Under the pieces are notes generated by a model. That model searched no databases. It was given only the letters and a program-made list of their open reading frames with translations, and was not told the origin of the DNA. A stretch of 14,797 bases of DNA from JAYFRE01 sp034926235 (lineage in GTDB: Bacteria; Pseudomonadota; Alphaproteobacteria; Rhodospirillales; Magnetospirillaceae), in contig JAYFRE010000057.1 in NCBI GenBank assembly GCA_034926235.1, forward strand, positions 1 through 14,797, given 5' to 3'. Of this stretch, positions 1 to 6,549 are shown one piece after another. The position numbers and the translations under genes were made by a program. Position 1 is the first letter of the stretch; each line of letters begins with the position of its first letter.

Positions 1-43
1 CAAGGTGGTCGAAGACCGCAAAGCCGCCTTGACGGCGGTCTGA
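1..43 (+). CDS. C-terminal tail of an unidentified gene (partial)
   Basis: From base 2 an open frame reads KVVEDRKAALTAV and stops at TGA 41-43. A strong hairpin terminator begins 10 bases later, which is what makes this tail credible as a gene end. Only 13 residues are visible, so no family can be named. The upstream gene belongs to a separate transcription unit from the SDR that follows. Confidence 0.5.
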   Translation, partial: KVVEDRKAALTAV

Positions 44-53
44 TACGATCCAG

Positions 54-85
54 GCTGTTCCGGGGCTTGCCCCGGAACAGCTTTT
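54..85 (+). terminator. Rho-independent terminator after the upstream gene
   Basis: A perfect 13-bp inverted repeat has arms at 54-66 and 69-81. The innermost pairs must open to make a stable loop. It is followed directly by TTTT at 82-85. It lies just after the TGA at 41-43 and 21 bases before the ATG of the SDR, so it ends the upstream transcript. Confidence 0.85.
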
Positions 86-105
86 GGATGCATTCTCGGC
101 CTCCC

Positions 106-870
106 ATGCCCAGACCGATTCATAAAGCCGCCCTCATCACCGGAGCCGCGCATCGCATCGGCGCCGCCGTCGCGCGCCGTCTGGCGTCCGAGGGCTGGGC
201 CATCGGCGTGCATTACAACCAATCCGCCGACGCCGCCCTGGCTCTGACCGAGGAAATCGAAAGCAAGGGCGGACGCGCCGCCGCCTTGTCCGCCGATTTG
301 ATGAAGGAAGACGATGTCCTGACGCTGGTGCCGCGCGCGGTCGAGGCGTTGGGCCCGTTAAGCGCGCTGGTCAACAACGCCTCGCTGTTCGAGCCGGATT
401 CGGCGCTAACCGCGACCAGGGCGTCGTGGGATCGGCATATGGAAACCAATCTGCGCGCACCCTTCGTGCTGATCCAATCCTTCGCCGCGCAATTGCCCGA
501 AGCGATGGACGGCGTGGTGGTCAACATCGCCGATCAGCGCGTCGTCAATCTGACCCCGCATTTCACCACCTATACACTGAGCAAAGCCGGTCTGTGGACC
601 CTGACCCAGACCCTGGCTCTGGCCCTGGCGCCCCGCGTGCGTGTCAACGCCATCGGCCCCGGCCCGACCCTGCCCAGCCCCCGCCAGACCCAGGATGCAT
701 TCGCCCGCCAATGCCAAGCCATGCCCTTGGGACGCGGCGCGGACCCCGGCGACGTCGCCCGGACCGTCTCCTTCATCATCGATTCGGCGGCGATGACCGG
801 CCAACTCATCACTTTGGACGGGGGACAGCATTTGCTCTGGGCTCCGCCCGGAAACCTCGTGGAAGAATAA
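106..870 (+). CDS. Pteridine reductase-like short-chain dehydrogenase (PTR1/FolM type)
   Basis: NAD(P)H-dependent oxidoreductase of the classical SDR fold, 254 aa, probably reducing a pterin (dihydropterin or dihydromonapterin type). The cofactor motif TGAAHRIG is near residues 12-19, NNAS is near residue 89, and the catalytic pair is Y156/K160 (YTLSK). The usual catalytic Ser is replaced by Asp (D143 in ADQR), exactly 13 residues before the Tyr. That is the spacing of Asp181/Tyr194 in Leishmania PTR1, and the start TGAAxRxG...HY also matches PTR1. It ends 5 bases before folB, which fits a pterin/folate role. I chose ATG 106; a TTG at 67 lies inside the terminator loop and ATG 88 is also close to it. 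No clear ribosome-binding site is visible. The family call is firm, the substrate is inferred. Confidence 0.85.
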   Translation: MPRPIHKAALITGAAHRIGAAVARRLASEGWAIGVHYNQSADAALALTEEIESKGGRAAALSADLMKEDDVLTLVPRAVEALGPLSALVNNASLFEPDSALTATRASWDRHMETNLRAPFVLIQSFAAQLPEAMDGVVVNIADQRVVNLTPHFTTYTLSKAGLWTLTQTLALALAPRVRVNAIGPGPTLPSPRQTQDAFARQCQAMPLGRGADPGDVARTVSFIIDSAAMTGQLITLDGGQHLLWAPPGNLVEE

Positions 871-875
871 CTCCG

Positions 876-1286
876 ATGTCCCAGGTTCAGCGTCTGCGTC
901 CCGTCCGCCTTGCCGATGCCCGCAAATCCTTGCGCCACGTGTTCGTGCGCGATCTCGAACTTCTGGCCTCGATCGGCGTCTACCGTCACGAACAGGACCG
1001 GCGTCAACGCATCCGGATCAATCTCGATCTGGCCGTGCGCGAAAGCGAGGAGATCGGCGATCGCCTCGACAATGTCGTCTGCTATGAGCATCTGGTGTCG
1101 GCGGTCCAGGAACTGGTCGATTCCGGCCATGTCAATCTGGTCGAAACGCTGGCCGAACGCATCGCCGCACTCTGTCTCGACGATCCCCGTGTGCGCACCG
1201 CCCGTGTCCGCGTCGAAAAGCTGGACGTCTTCGCCAATGCCGCCAGCGTCGGGGTCGAAATCGAACGCTATGCTGCGACGGTCTGA
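876..1286 (+). CDS. folB: Dihydroneopterin aldolase
   Basis: Cytosolic folate-pathway enzyme that cleaves 7,8-dihydroneopterin to 6-hydroxymethyl-dihydropterin and glycolaldehyde. The 136-aa protein is slightly longer than the usual ~120 because of an N-terminal extension of about 20 residues before the conserved core VFVRDLELLASIGVYRHEQ. Family landmarks are E39, Y70 (CYEHL), E90 in NLVETLAERIA, K115 in VEKLDVFANA, and the closing VGVEIER; these correspond to the Glu/Tyr/Glu/Lys active-site set of the FolB family. ATG 876 follows GGAAGA (861-866) at suitable spacing. The SDR ends 5 bases upstream, so the two are probably co-transcribed. Confidence 0.93.
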   Translation: MSQVQRLRPVRLADARKSLRHVFVRDLELLASIGVYRHEQDRRQRIRINLDLAVRESEEIGDRLDNVVCYEHLVSAVQELVDSGHVNLVETLAERIAALCLDDPRVRTARVRVEKLDVFANAASVGVEIERYAATV

Positions 1287-1330
1287 CACAAAAGCGTCAA
1301 AACTTCGCCCTTAACCCGCCACATTTCAAG

Positions 1331-1356
1331 AAAAAAACCGTTTCGAGCCGAAACGG
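1331..1356 (-). terminator. Leftward hairpin plus T7 tract (terminator-like)
   Basis: A perfect 8-bp stem (1338-1345 with 1349-1356) has a 3-base loop. On the + strand it is preceded by AAAAAAA (1331-1337), so read on the - strand it is a hairpin followed by seven Ts, a textbook terminator. No protein gene on the - strand needs it, which raises the possibility of a small antisense or intergenic RNA. It could also just act as a hairpin in folB mRNA. Confidence 0.4.
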
Positions 1357-1570
1357 AGACGGGCGAGTTTTACACAGCGCCCGGGGCCTGTGTCCAGCAC
1401 CTTTTCGAGTCAATACCAAATCACTGCGGACAAGCTCGTTTTCCGTCTTGACAACGGTTAACTCATTATAAAACAACGGTTTTATCATTCTTGCCCATTT
1501 TCTGAGCAAAGTGGTAAAACCCTAGGGGTTCTCGGGAAACCCCCAGAGTCCAAACAGGTTTTGAACAGAC

Positions 1571-1579
1571 TTATCCACA
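1571..1579 (+). promoter_or_regulatory. Perfect DnaA box (TTATCCACA)
   Basis: Exact match to the high-affinity DnaA 9-mer. A second, degenerate box faces it on the other strand at 1586-1594, giving ATCCAC-N7-GTGGAT (1573-1591). The site lies in an AT-rich upstream region 64 bases before the preferred uvrC ATG. It may control uvrC or mark a replication-related element. The match is clear, the function is inferred. Confidence 0.45.
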
Positions 1580-1642
1580 AATATGGTGGATATCGCGAAA
1601 ACCCCCGCCCGAGGGACGCGAAGAAACCGAAACGAATCTGAC

Positions 1643-3568
1643 ATGACGAACAGCGACGACACCGCCCCCGTCCAGCCCGAACCGGAAAACGCTCCGGCTG
1701 CCGCCCCCAGCGGAAGTTTCGCCGCCGGCGCGGAGCGGATCGAAGAGGCGTTGAAGACAATGCCGTCCGCGCCGGGCGTCTACCGCATGATCGGGGTCCA
1801 GGGCCGCATCCTTTATGTCGGCAAGGCCAAGAATCTGAAGAAACGGATTTTCGCCTACACCCGGCCCGAACGCCTGCCCTTGCGCATCCAGCGCATGGTG
1901 TCCGAAACACAGTCGATGGAGGTGATCACCACCCATACCGAGGCCGAGGCGCTGCTGCTGGAAGCCAATCTGATCAAGCGGCTGGCCCCGCGCTACAATA
2001 TCCTGCTCAAGGACGACAAATCCTTTCCCTATATCCTGATTGCCTCCGATCATGACTGGCCCCGTCTGATCAAGCATCGCGGCGCACGCACCGCTAAGGG
2101 AGAATATTTCGGCCCCTTCGCCTCGGCCGGAGCGGTCAATCAGACCCTGTCTTATCTCCAGCGTGCTTTCCTGCTGCGATCCTGCAGCGACGGGGTGTTC
2201 CAGGGACGGACCAGACCCTGCCTGATGTATCAGATCAAGCGATGCTGCGCGCCCTGCGTCGGACGCATCGAAGCCGGCGATTACGCGGCCCTGGTCGATC
2301 AGGCGCGCGCCTTCCTGTCGGGACGCAGCCAGAAGGTCTTGCGCAACCTGGCCGAATCGATGGATGAAGCCTCCGCCGCGATGAATTACGAAGACGCGGC
2401 GCTGTACCGGGACCGCATCCGCGCCTTGTCGCGCATCCAGGCCCATCAGGACATCAATCCCGGCGATGTCGAGGAAGCCGACGCCGTGGCGCTCTATCAG
2501 GCCGGCGGCCAATCCTGCATCCAGATGTTCTTCTTCCGCTCGGGCTGCAATTTCGGCAACCGCTCCTTCTTTCCCGCTCAAACTCAGGATCAGGAGCCGG
2601 GCGATATTCTGGCCGCCTTCCTGGCCCAGTTCTATGAAGACAAAACGCCGCCGCGCGAAATCTTCCTAAGCCATGCCCTGCCCGCCGGAGAAGCGACGCT
2701 GCTGGCCGAGGCGCTCGGCAGCAAGGCAGGACACAAGGTCGTTCTTGTCGTGCCGAAACGGGGCGAGCGGCGCAAACTGGTCGAACATGCCGAAACCAAC
2801 GCCCGCGAGGCGCTGGGAAGACGTCTGGCCGAAAGCGCCGCCCAACGCGCACTGCTGGAAAAGCTGGGCGAACTGCTCGGTCTCGAACAAGCGCCGGAAC
2901 GCATCGAGGTCTATGACAACAGCCACATTCAAGGCAGCAACGCGGTCGGCGGCATGATCGTCGCCGGCCCCGAGGGGTTCATCAAGAACGCCTATCGCAG
3001 CTTCAATATCCGTTCGTCGGACCTGACCCCCGGCGACGATTTCGGCATGATGCGCGAAGTACTGACCCGCCGCTTCCGCCGTGCCCAGAAAGAGGACCCC
3101 GACCGCACGCGGGGAAGTTGGCCCGATCTGGTCATGATCGATGGCGGCGCCGGGCAATTATCCGTCGTCGTCGCTTTGCTGGAAGAGCTGGGTGTTTCCG
3201 ACGTTCCCCTGCTGGCCATTGCCAAGGGCCCGGACCGCAATGCCGGACGCGAACATTTCCACCGCCCCGGCCACCCCGTCTTCACCCTGCCGTCCGGCGA
3301 CCCTGTGCTCTATTTCCTGCAAAGGCTGCGCGACGAGGCGCACCGTTTCGCCATCGGCACCCACCGCGCCCGGCGCAGCCAGGCCATCGGCGTTTCTCCC
3401 CTGGACGAAATCGGCGGTATCGGCGCAAAACGCAAAAAGGCTTTGCTGCACCGGTTCGGTTCGGCGCGGGGCGTCGCCGAGGCCGGTCTGGCCGATCTTA
3501 GAACCGTCGATGGGATCAGTGCTGCCATCGCCAAAAAAATCTATGACCACTTTCATCCCCGGGGGTAA
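1643..3568 (+). CDS. uvrC: Excinuclease ABC subunit C
   Basis: UvrC makes the two incisions around a lesion in UvrABC nucleotide-excision repair. The 641-aa protein shows the family order: a GIY-YIG nuclease from about residue 39 (PGVYRM, LYVGKAKNLKKR, then LLLEANLIKRLAPRYN with the catalytic Glu); a UVR domain near 236-263 (UvrB contact); an RNase H-like 5' nuclease with D425 in YDNSHIQG, D500 in MIDGGAG and H567 in RDEAH; and a C-terminal double helix-hairpin-helix at about 586-638. ATG 1643 was chosen; an in-frame ATG at 1583 would add 20 basic, poorly conserved residues and has no ribosome-binding site, but it cannot be excluded. No SOS (LexA) box of the alphaproteobacterial GTTC-N7-GTTC type was seen upstream. 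pgsA follows. Confidence 0.96.
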   Translation: MTNSDDTAPVQPEPENAPAAAPSGSFAAGAERIEEALKTMPSAPGVYRMIGVQGRILYVGKAKNLKKRIFAYTRPERLPLRIQRMVSETQSMEVITTHTEAEALLLEANLIKRLAPRYNILLKDDKSFPYILIASDHDWPRLIKHRGARTAKGEYFGPFASAGAVNQTLSYLQRAFLLRSCSDGVFQGRTRPCLMYQIKRCCAPCVGRIEAGDYAALVDQARAFLSGRSQKVLRNLAESMDEASAAMNYEDAALYRDRIRALSRIQAHQDINPGDVEEADAVALYQAGGQSCIQMFFFRSGCNFGNRSFFPAQTQDQEPGDILAAFLAQFYEDKTPPREIFLSHALPAGEATLLAEALGSKAGHKVVLVVPKRGERRKLVEHAETNAREALGRRLAESAAQRALLEKLGELLGLEQAPERIEVYDNSHIQGSNAVGGMIVAGPEGFIKNAYRSFNIRSSDLTPGDDFGMMREVLTRRFRRAQKEDPDRTRGSWPDLVMIDGGAGQLSVVVALLEELGVSDVPLLAIAKGPDRNAGREHFHRPGHPVFTLPSGDPVLYFLQRLRDEAHRFAIGTHRARRSQAIGVSPLDEIGGIGAKRKKALLHRFGSARGVAEAGLADLRTVDGISAAIAKKIYDHFHPRG

Positions 3569-3569
3569 C

Positions 3570-3623
3570 ATGACCTCCACAATGCTTGCTTTTCTTATCG
3601 TCATACCCGAGGCCCGCCGGTGA
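3570..3623 (+). CDS. Possible 17-aa leader peptide between uvrC and pgsA
   Basis: A short frame MTSTMLAFLIVIPEARR starts one base after the uvrC TAA and ends in TGA 3621-3623, overlapping the GTG start of pgsA (GTGA, 3620-3623). GGGGG (3561-3565) lies 4 bases before its ATG and could serve as a ribosome-binding site. The arrangement would carry ribosomes terminating on uvrC into pgsA by coupling. The peptide is too short to recognise and the frame could be chance. Confidence 0.25.
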   Translation: MTSTMLAFLIVIPEARR

Positions 3624-4180
3624 ACAGCCTGCCCAATCTGCTCACCCTGTCACGGATCGTCGTCATTCCGCTGATCGTGGCCACGTTCTTCTTTCCCGGC
3701 GACAGCATGCGCTGGACGGCCTGCATCCTGTTCGTCGCCGCCGCCATCACCGACTTCTTCGACGGTTATGTGGCCCGGCGGATCAACGGCGTCTCGCTCC
3801 TGGGACGGTTTCTCGACCCCATCGCCGACAAGCTTCTGGTCGCAGCCGTTCTCTTGATGCTGACCGCCTTCCGCCGGATCGAGGGCATTCACGTTCTGCC
3901 GGCCCTGATCATCCTTCTGCGTGAAATCATGGTTTCGGGCCTGCGCGAATTCTTAGCCGAGTTGCGCATCGGCATGCCGGTCAGCCGTCTGGCGAAATGG
4001 AAGACCGGGTTCCAGATGACCGCCCTGCCGGTGCTGATGGTCGGTTCCTCCGCCCCTTCCTGGCTGCCGGCCGAAACGATCGGGCTGATCTGTCTATGGA
4101 GCGCCGCCGTCCTGACCCTGGTCACGGGCTGGGACTATCTGCGGGCCGGGCTTCATCACATGCAGGACCGCGCCCCTTAA
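3620..4180 (+). CDS. pgsA: CDP-diacylglycerol--glycerol-3-phosphate 3-phosphatidyltransferase
   Basis: Inner-membrane enzyme that transfers the phosphatidyl group from CDP-diacylglycerol to sn-glycerol 3-phosphate, the committed step to phosphatidylglycerol and cardiolipin. The 186-aa length is typical. The full CDP-alcohol phosphotransferase signature D-x2-DG-x2-AR-x8-G-x3-D-x3-D is present: D45, D48-G49, A52-R53, G62, D66, D70. It begins with the usual NSLPNLLTLSRI and has several hydrophobic helices (about 8-25, 32-48, 74-85, 91-105, 130-145, 150-170). The start is GTG 3620 with GAGG (3609-3612) seven bases upstream; no other in-frame start exists nearby. It follows uvrC, the common alphaproteobacterial order. 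Confidence 0.95.
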   Translation: MNSLPNLLTLSRIVVIPLIVATFFFPGDSMRWTACILFVAAAITDFFDGYVARRINGVSLLGRFLDPIADKLLVAAVLLMLTAFRRIEGIHVLPALIILLREIMVSGLREFLAELRIGMPVSRLAKWKTGFQMTALPVLMVGSSAPSWLPAETIGLICLWSAAVLTLVTGWDYLRAGLHHMQDRAP

Positions 4181-4237
4181 GGCGCGGACAGGCCTTCATC
4201 CGTTTTTCCGAAAAGACATGGAAGCCGTCGCCTCCCT

Positions 4238-4258
4238 GGTTCTCCCGCGAGAACCTTT
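4238..4258 (+). terminator. Hairpin after pgsA (weak terminator)
   Basis: GGTTCTC (4238-4244) pairs perfectly with GAGAACC (4249-4255) across a 4-base loop and is followed by only TTT. It is a plausible first terminator for pgsA; the stronger hairpin at 4309-4344 acts as back-up. Confidence 0.5.
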
Positions 4259-4308
4259 AGAACACAGGCTGGAGTTTCGTTTCGGCCCGGTTTTCCATAC
4301 AGATAAAG

Positions 4309-4344
4309 AAAAACCGCCCATCCCTAATGGGATGGACGGCTTTT
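4309..4344. terminator. Bidirectional terminator between pgsA and ilvE
   Basis: CCATCCC (4318-4324) pairs with GGGATGG (4329-4335) across a TAAT loop. After one C/A mismatch the stem continues with CCG/CGG. It is flanked by AAAAA (4309-4313) and TTTT (4341-4344), so it has a U-tract in both directions. It lies between the ends of two convergent genes. The rest of 4181-4383 contains nothing else I can support. Confidence 0.88.
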
Positions 4345-4383
4345 CCTTGAGCTTATAAAGCCAGAACCGAAACGGTCCCGTCT

Positions 4384-5265
4384 TCAGGCGGGAACGCGCC
4401 CCACCATGGCGTCGAAATCAGCGATCAATGCCGCCGTCACCGCGCCGGGCTTGAAGTGATAGGGGCCGATCTCGCCCACCGGCGTAACCTCGGCCGCCGT
4501 GCCGCACAGGAACACTTCCTGCGTCTTGGCCAAATCTTCGAGCGGGATATGCCGTTCGATGACCTCGAAGCCGTGCTTGCGGGCCATGCCGATGACCGTG
4601 CGCCGGGTGATGCCGTCCAGGAAACAGTCCGGAATCGGGGTGTGCAGCTTGCCGTCGATCACCAGGAAGATGTTCGCCCCGGTGGATTCGGCGATATAGC
4701 CGCGCCAGTCCAGCATCAGGCTGTCGGTATAGCCCTGGGCCTCGGCGGCATGCTTTTCCAGCGTGCCGATCATATAAAGGCCCGCCGCCTTGGCATGGGA
4801 CGGAGCAGTCTCCGGATCGGGGCGCTTCCACTTGCCGATGCACAGACGGATACCCTTCTGGCGCAATTCCGGCGGAAAATAGGACGGCCAGACCCAGGTC
4901 GAAATCGACAGATGGATGCGGCAGTTGTGAGCGCCCACCCCCATCTCGTCCGAGCCGCGCCAGGCGATCGGACGCACATAGCCATCGACGATATTGTTAG
5001 CCGCAACGGTCTCTTCGGTCGCCCGCTCGATTTCGGCAATGGAATAGGGCAGTTTGAAGCCCAGAATCTCTGCCGATTTCTGAAGCCGTTCGGTATGCTC
5101 GAACAGCTTGAAGACCTTGCCGTTATAGACTCGTTCGCCCTCGAATACCGCCGAGCCGTAATGGAGCGCATGGGTCAACACGTGAAGCTTCGCATCCCGC
5201 CAGGGGACCAGTTTACCATCCAACCAAATCGATCCATCACGATCGTCGAAAGGAACAAGGGACAT
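4384..5265 (-). CDS. ilvE: Branched-chain amino-acid aminotransferase
   Basis: PLP-dependent fold-type IV transaminase interconverting Leu/Ile/Val and their 2-oxo acids with glutamate/2-oxoglutarate. The 293-aa protein has the PLP lysine at K159 in SHAKAAGLYM, the same number as in E. coli IlvE. Other family landmarks are the N-terminal HVLTHALHYGSAVFEGERVY, RPIAWRGSDEMG near 98-109, AESTGANIFLV near 192-202, and the closing GTAAEVTPV. ATG 5265 is preceded by GAGG at about 9 bases; the longer reading from a TTG at 5280 is not supported. It is divergent from the MarR-type gene across 77 bp and ends against a bidirectional terminator. D-amino-acid aminotransferase and ADC lyase are relatives, but the overall pattern is IlvE. 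Confidence 0.93.
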   Translation of the reverse strand: MSLVPFDDRDGSIWLDGKLVPWRDAKLHVLTHALHYGSAVFEGERVYNGKVFKLFEHTERLQKSAEILGFKLPYSIAEIERATEETVAANNIVDGYVRPIAWRGSDEMGVGAHNCRIHLSISTWVWPSYFPPELRQKGIRLCIGKWKRPDPETAPSHAKAAGLYMIGTLEKHAAEAQGYTDSLMLDWRGYIAESTGANIFLVIDGKLHTPIPDCFLDGITRRTVIGMARKHGFEVIERHIPLEDLAKTQEVFLCGTAAEVTPVGEIGPYHFKPGAVTAALIADFDAMVGRVPA

Positions 5266-5342
5266 CTCGAATATCCTCAAAAACTCATATTGTTTCCGAA
5301 TTGGGTTGCAATCTGTAACATTCCTAAGGCATATAAGTCAAC
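5266..5342. promoter_or_regulatory. Divergent ilvE / MarR-type promoter region
   Basis: This 77-bp AT-rich gap must hold both promoters. Toward ilvE a TTGACT -35 (5336-5341 on the - strand) is followed by a weak TACAGA -10. Toward the MarR-type gene the best -10 is TATAAG (5332-5337), whose -35 TTGCAA (5306-5311) is spaced loosely at 20 bases. The two promoters overlap. An imperfect inverted repeat TTGCA-ATC-TGTAA (5306-5318) is a candidate operator, perhaps for the MarR-type protein itself. Confidence 0.4.
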
Positions 5343-5840
5343 ATGACTGACATAACGACTGACGCAAGGCTGCCATTCCTGAGTGAGGAGGGACTGCGTC
5401 AGGCCATTGAGCTCCTTTATTTCGTCTATCGGGACTTCACCGCCGAACCCGACAGCATCCTCGCTCGCTACGATTTCGGCCGCGCCCACCATCGGGTGAT
5501 CTATTTCGTCGGACGCAATCCCGGCACCTCGGTCAGCGAGCTGCTGGCGATGCTGCGCATCACCAAGCAAAGCCTGTCGCGCGTGTTGGGCCATCTGGTC
5601 CGGGACGGCTTCATCACCCAACGCACCGGCCAGGACGACCGCCGCCGCCGCCTGTTGGAATTGACGCCGGCCGGGATCGAACTGGAAAAGCGCCTGACCG
5701 AAAAACAGCGCGCCTGGATCGCCCGCGCCTTTCATGAAGCGGGCTCCGATTCGGTATCGGGCTTCCTGGCGGTGATGATGCGGCTGATCGGCGAAGCCGA
5801 CAGGCGGCGTTTCCGCGACCCAGCCCTGCTTCGATCTTAA
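5343..5840 (+). CDS. MarR-family transcriptional regulator (PetP-like)
   Basis: A 165-aa winged-helix DNA-binding protein of usual MarR size, expected to act as a dimer. An N-terminal helical segment (about 12-40) is followed by the helix-turn-helix GTSVSELLAMLRITKQSLSRVLGHLVRDGFI at about 61-92, the charged wing GQDDRRRRLLELTPAG at about 97-112, and a C-terminal dimerisation helix. It starts an operon with the response regulator (15 bases downstream) and the kinase. The MarR + OmpR-type pairing resembles petP-petR of Rhodobacter capsulatus. No ribosome-binding site is well placed; AAGG is 13 bases upstream and the best -10 would start the mRNA at the ATG, so the message may be leaderless. 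The ligand is unknown. Confidence 0.88.
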   Translation: MTDITTDARLPFLSEEGLRQAIELLYFVYRDFTAEPDSILARYDFGRAHHRVIYFVGRNPGTSVSELLAMLRITKQSLSRVLGHLVRDGFITQRTGQDDRRRRLLELTPAGIELEKRLTEKQRAWIARAFHEAGSDSVSGFLAVMMRLIGEADRRRFRDPALLRS

Positions 5841-5855
5841 GGAGAGGACGCGGTC

Positions 5856-6539
5856 ATGACCGGGAATTTCCACCTGCTCGTGGTCGATGACGATAAAAGA
5901 CTGCGCCGGCTGCTGGTCAAATATTTAAGCGACAACGGCTATCTGGTTTCCGAGGCCGCCGATGCCGACGAAGCCCGGCGTCAATTGACCGCGATCGCGT
6001 TCGATCTGATCGTTTTGGATGTGATGATGCCCGGCGAAAGCGGGTTGGAGCTGACCCGTTCCTTACGCGAAAGCAATCACGTCCCGATCCTGCTGCTGAC
6101 CGCCATGGGCGAGACGGAGGACCGCATCGCCGGACTGGAAGTCGGAGCCGACGACTATCTGACCAAGCCGTTCGAGCCGCGCGAGTTGCTGCTTAGAATC
6201 GCCAGCATCCTGCGCCGAACCCCGCGCGAAGAAAAAGAAGCGCCGCGTGAATGCCGCTTTGGCCGCTTCCTGTTCGATCTCACACGCCAGGAATTGCGCG
6301 ACGGCGATGAACCGGTCCATCTGACCTCGGCCGAGCAGGCGCTGCTTGCCGTGCTGGCCGCAGCGCCCGGCGAAACCCTGTCGCGGGAGGAACTGGCCGA
6401 ACGCACCGGTAATGACGGCAATCTGCGCACGGTGGACGTCCAGGTCACCCGGTTGCGCAAAAAGATCGAGGATGATCCCCGCATGCCCCGGACCCTGCAA
6501 ACCGTTCGTGGCCGCGGCTACGTCCTGTGGACGGATTGA
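5856..6539 (+). CDS. OmpR/PhoB-family response regulator (PetR-like)
   Basis: Two-component response regulator, 227 aa. The receiver domain is at about 5-120, with the acidic pocket D11/D12 (VVDDDKRL), phospho-acceptor D55 (LIVLDVMMPG), T82 and K104 (YLTKPFEP). The C-terminal OmpR-type winged helix spans about 131-225 and ends in the typical VTRLRKKIEDDPRMPRTLQT / VRGRGYVL. ATG 5856 has GGAGAG (5841-5846) at good spacing. It lies between the MarR-type gene and the membrane kinase at 6550, its likely phosphodonor. By analogy to PetR it may be important for growth, but target genes cannot be read from the sequence. Confidence 0.95.
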   Translation: MTGNFHLLVVDDDKRLRRLLVKYLSDNGYLVSEAADADEARRQLTAIAFDLIVLDVMMPGESGLELTRSLRESNHVPILLLTAMGETEDRIAGLEVGADDYLTKPFEPRELLLRIASILRRTPREEKEAPRECRFGRFLFDLTRQELRDGDEPVHLTSAEQALLAVLAAAPGETLSREELAERTGNDGNLRTVDVQVTRLRKKIEDDPRMPRTLQTVRGRGYVLWTD

Positions 6540-6549
6540 ACCCTTAAAG

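Larger units (their letters stand above)
1287..1642. promoter_or_regulatory. AT-rich folB-uvrC intergenic region with DnaA box, repeats and hairpins
   Basis: No convincing gene lies in these 356 bases. The middle is strongly AT-rich: 21 of 60 bases are G/C at 1441-1500, inside GC-rich surroundings. Visible elements are: hairpins at 1338-1356 and 1372-1393; a 9-bp direct repeat ACAACGGTT at 1451-1459 and 1473-1481, 22 bp apart; TTGACA at 1448-1453, which has no well-spaced -10; a TTAA-N7-TAAA element at 1458-1472, one base from a CtrA-type site; a GGGGTT/AACCCC hairpin at 1525-1543; and a perfect DnaA 9-mer at 1571-1579. The uvrC promoter must lie here, but no -35/-10 pair stands out. Confidence 0.5.

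Noticed and set aside
67..105. N-terminal extension of the SDR from TTG 67 or ATG 88
   Set aside because: TTG 67 lies in the loop of a perfect terminator hairpin and the extension does not resemble the SDR N-terminus; ATG 106 begins just before the first strand.
426..875. 150-residue N-terminal extension of folB inside the SDR gene
   Set aside because: Arg/Pro-rich out-of-frame translation of the SDR; ATG 876 with a ribosome-binding site starts the FolB protein.
1297..1509. 70-aa frame on the - strand in the folB-uvrC gap
   Set aside because: No similarity recognised, no ribosome-binding site seen, and it runs through hairpins in AT-rich DNA; better explained as regulatory sequence.
1287..1642. 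SOS (LexA) box upstream of uvrC
   Set aside because: Looked for GTTC-N7-GTTC and GAAC-N7-GTTC; isolated GTTC and GAAC occur, but no correctly spaced pair.
1287..1642. Full chromosomal origin of replication
   Set aside because: Only one perfect DnaA box and one degenerate one, and no origin-associated neighbour such as hemE or dnaA; kept only as a finding.
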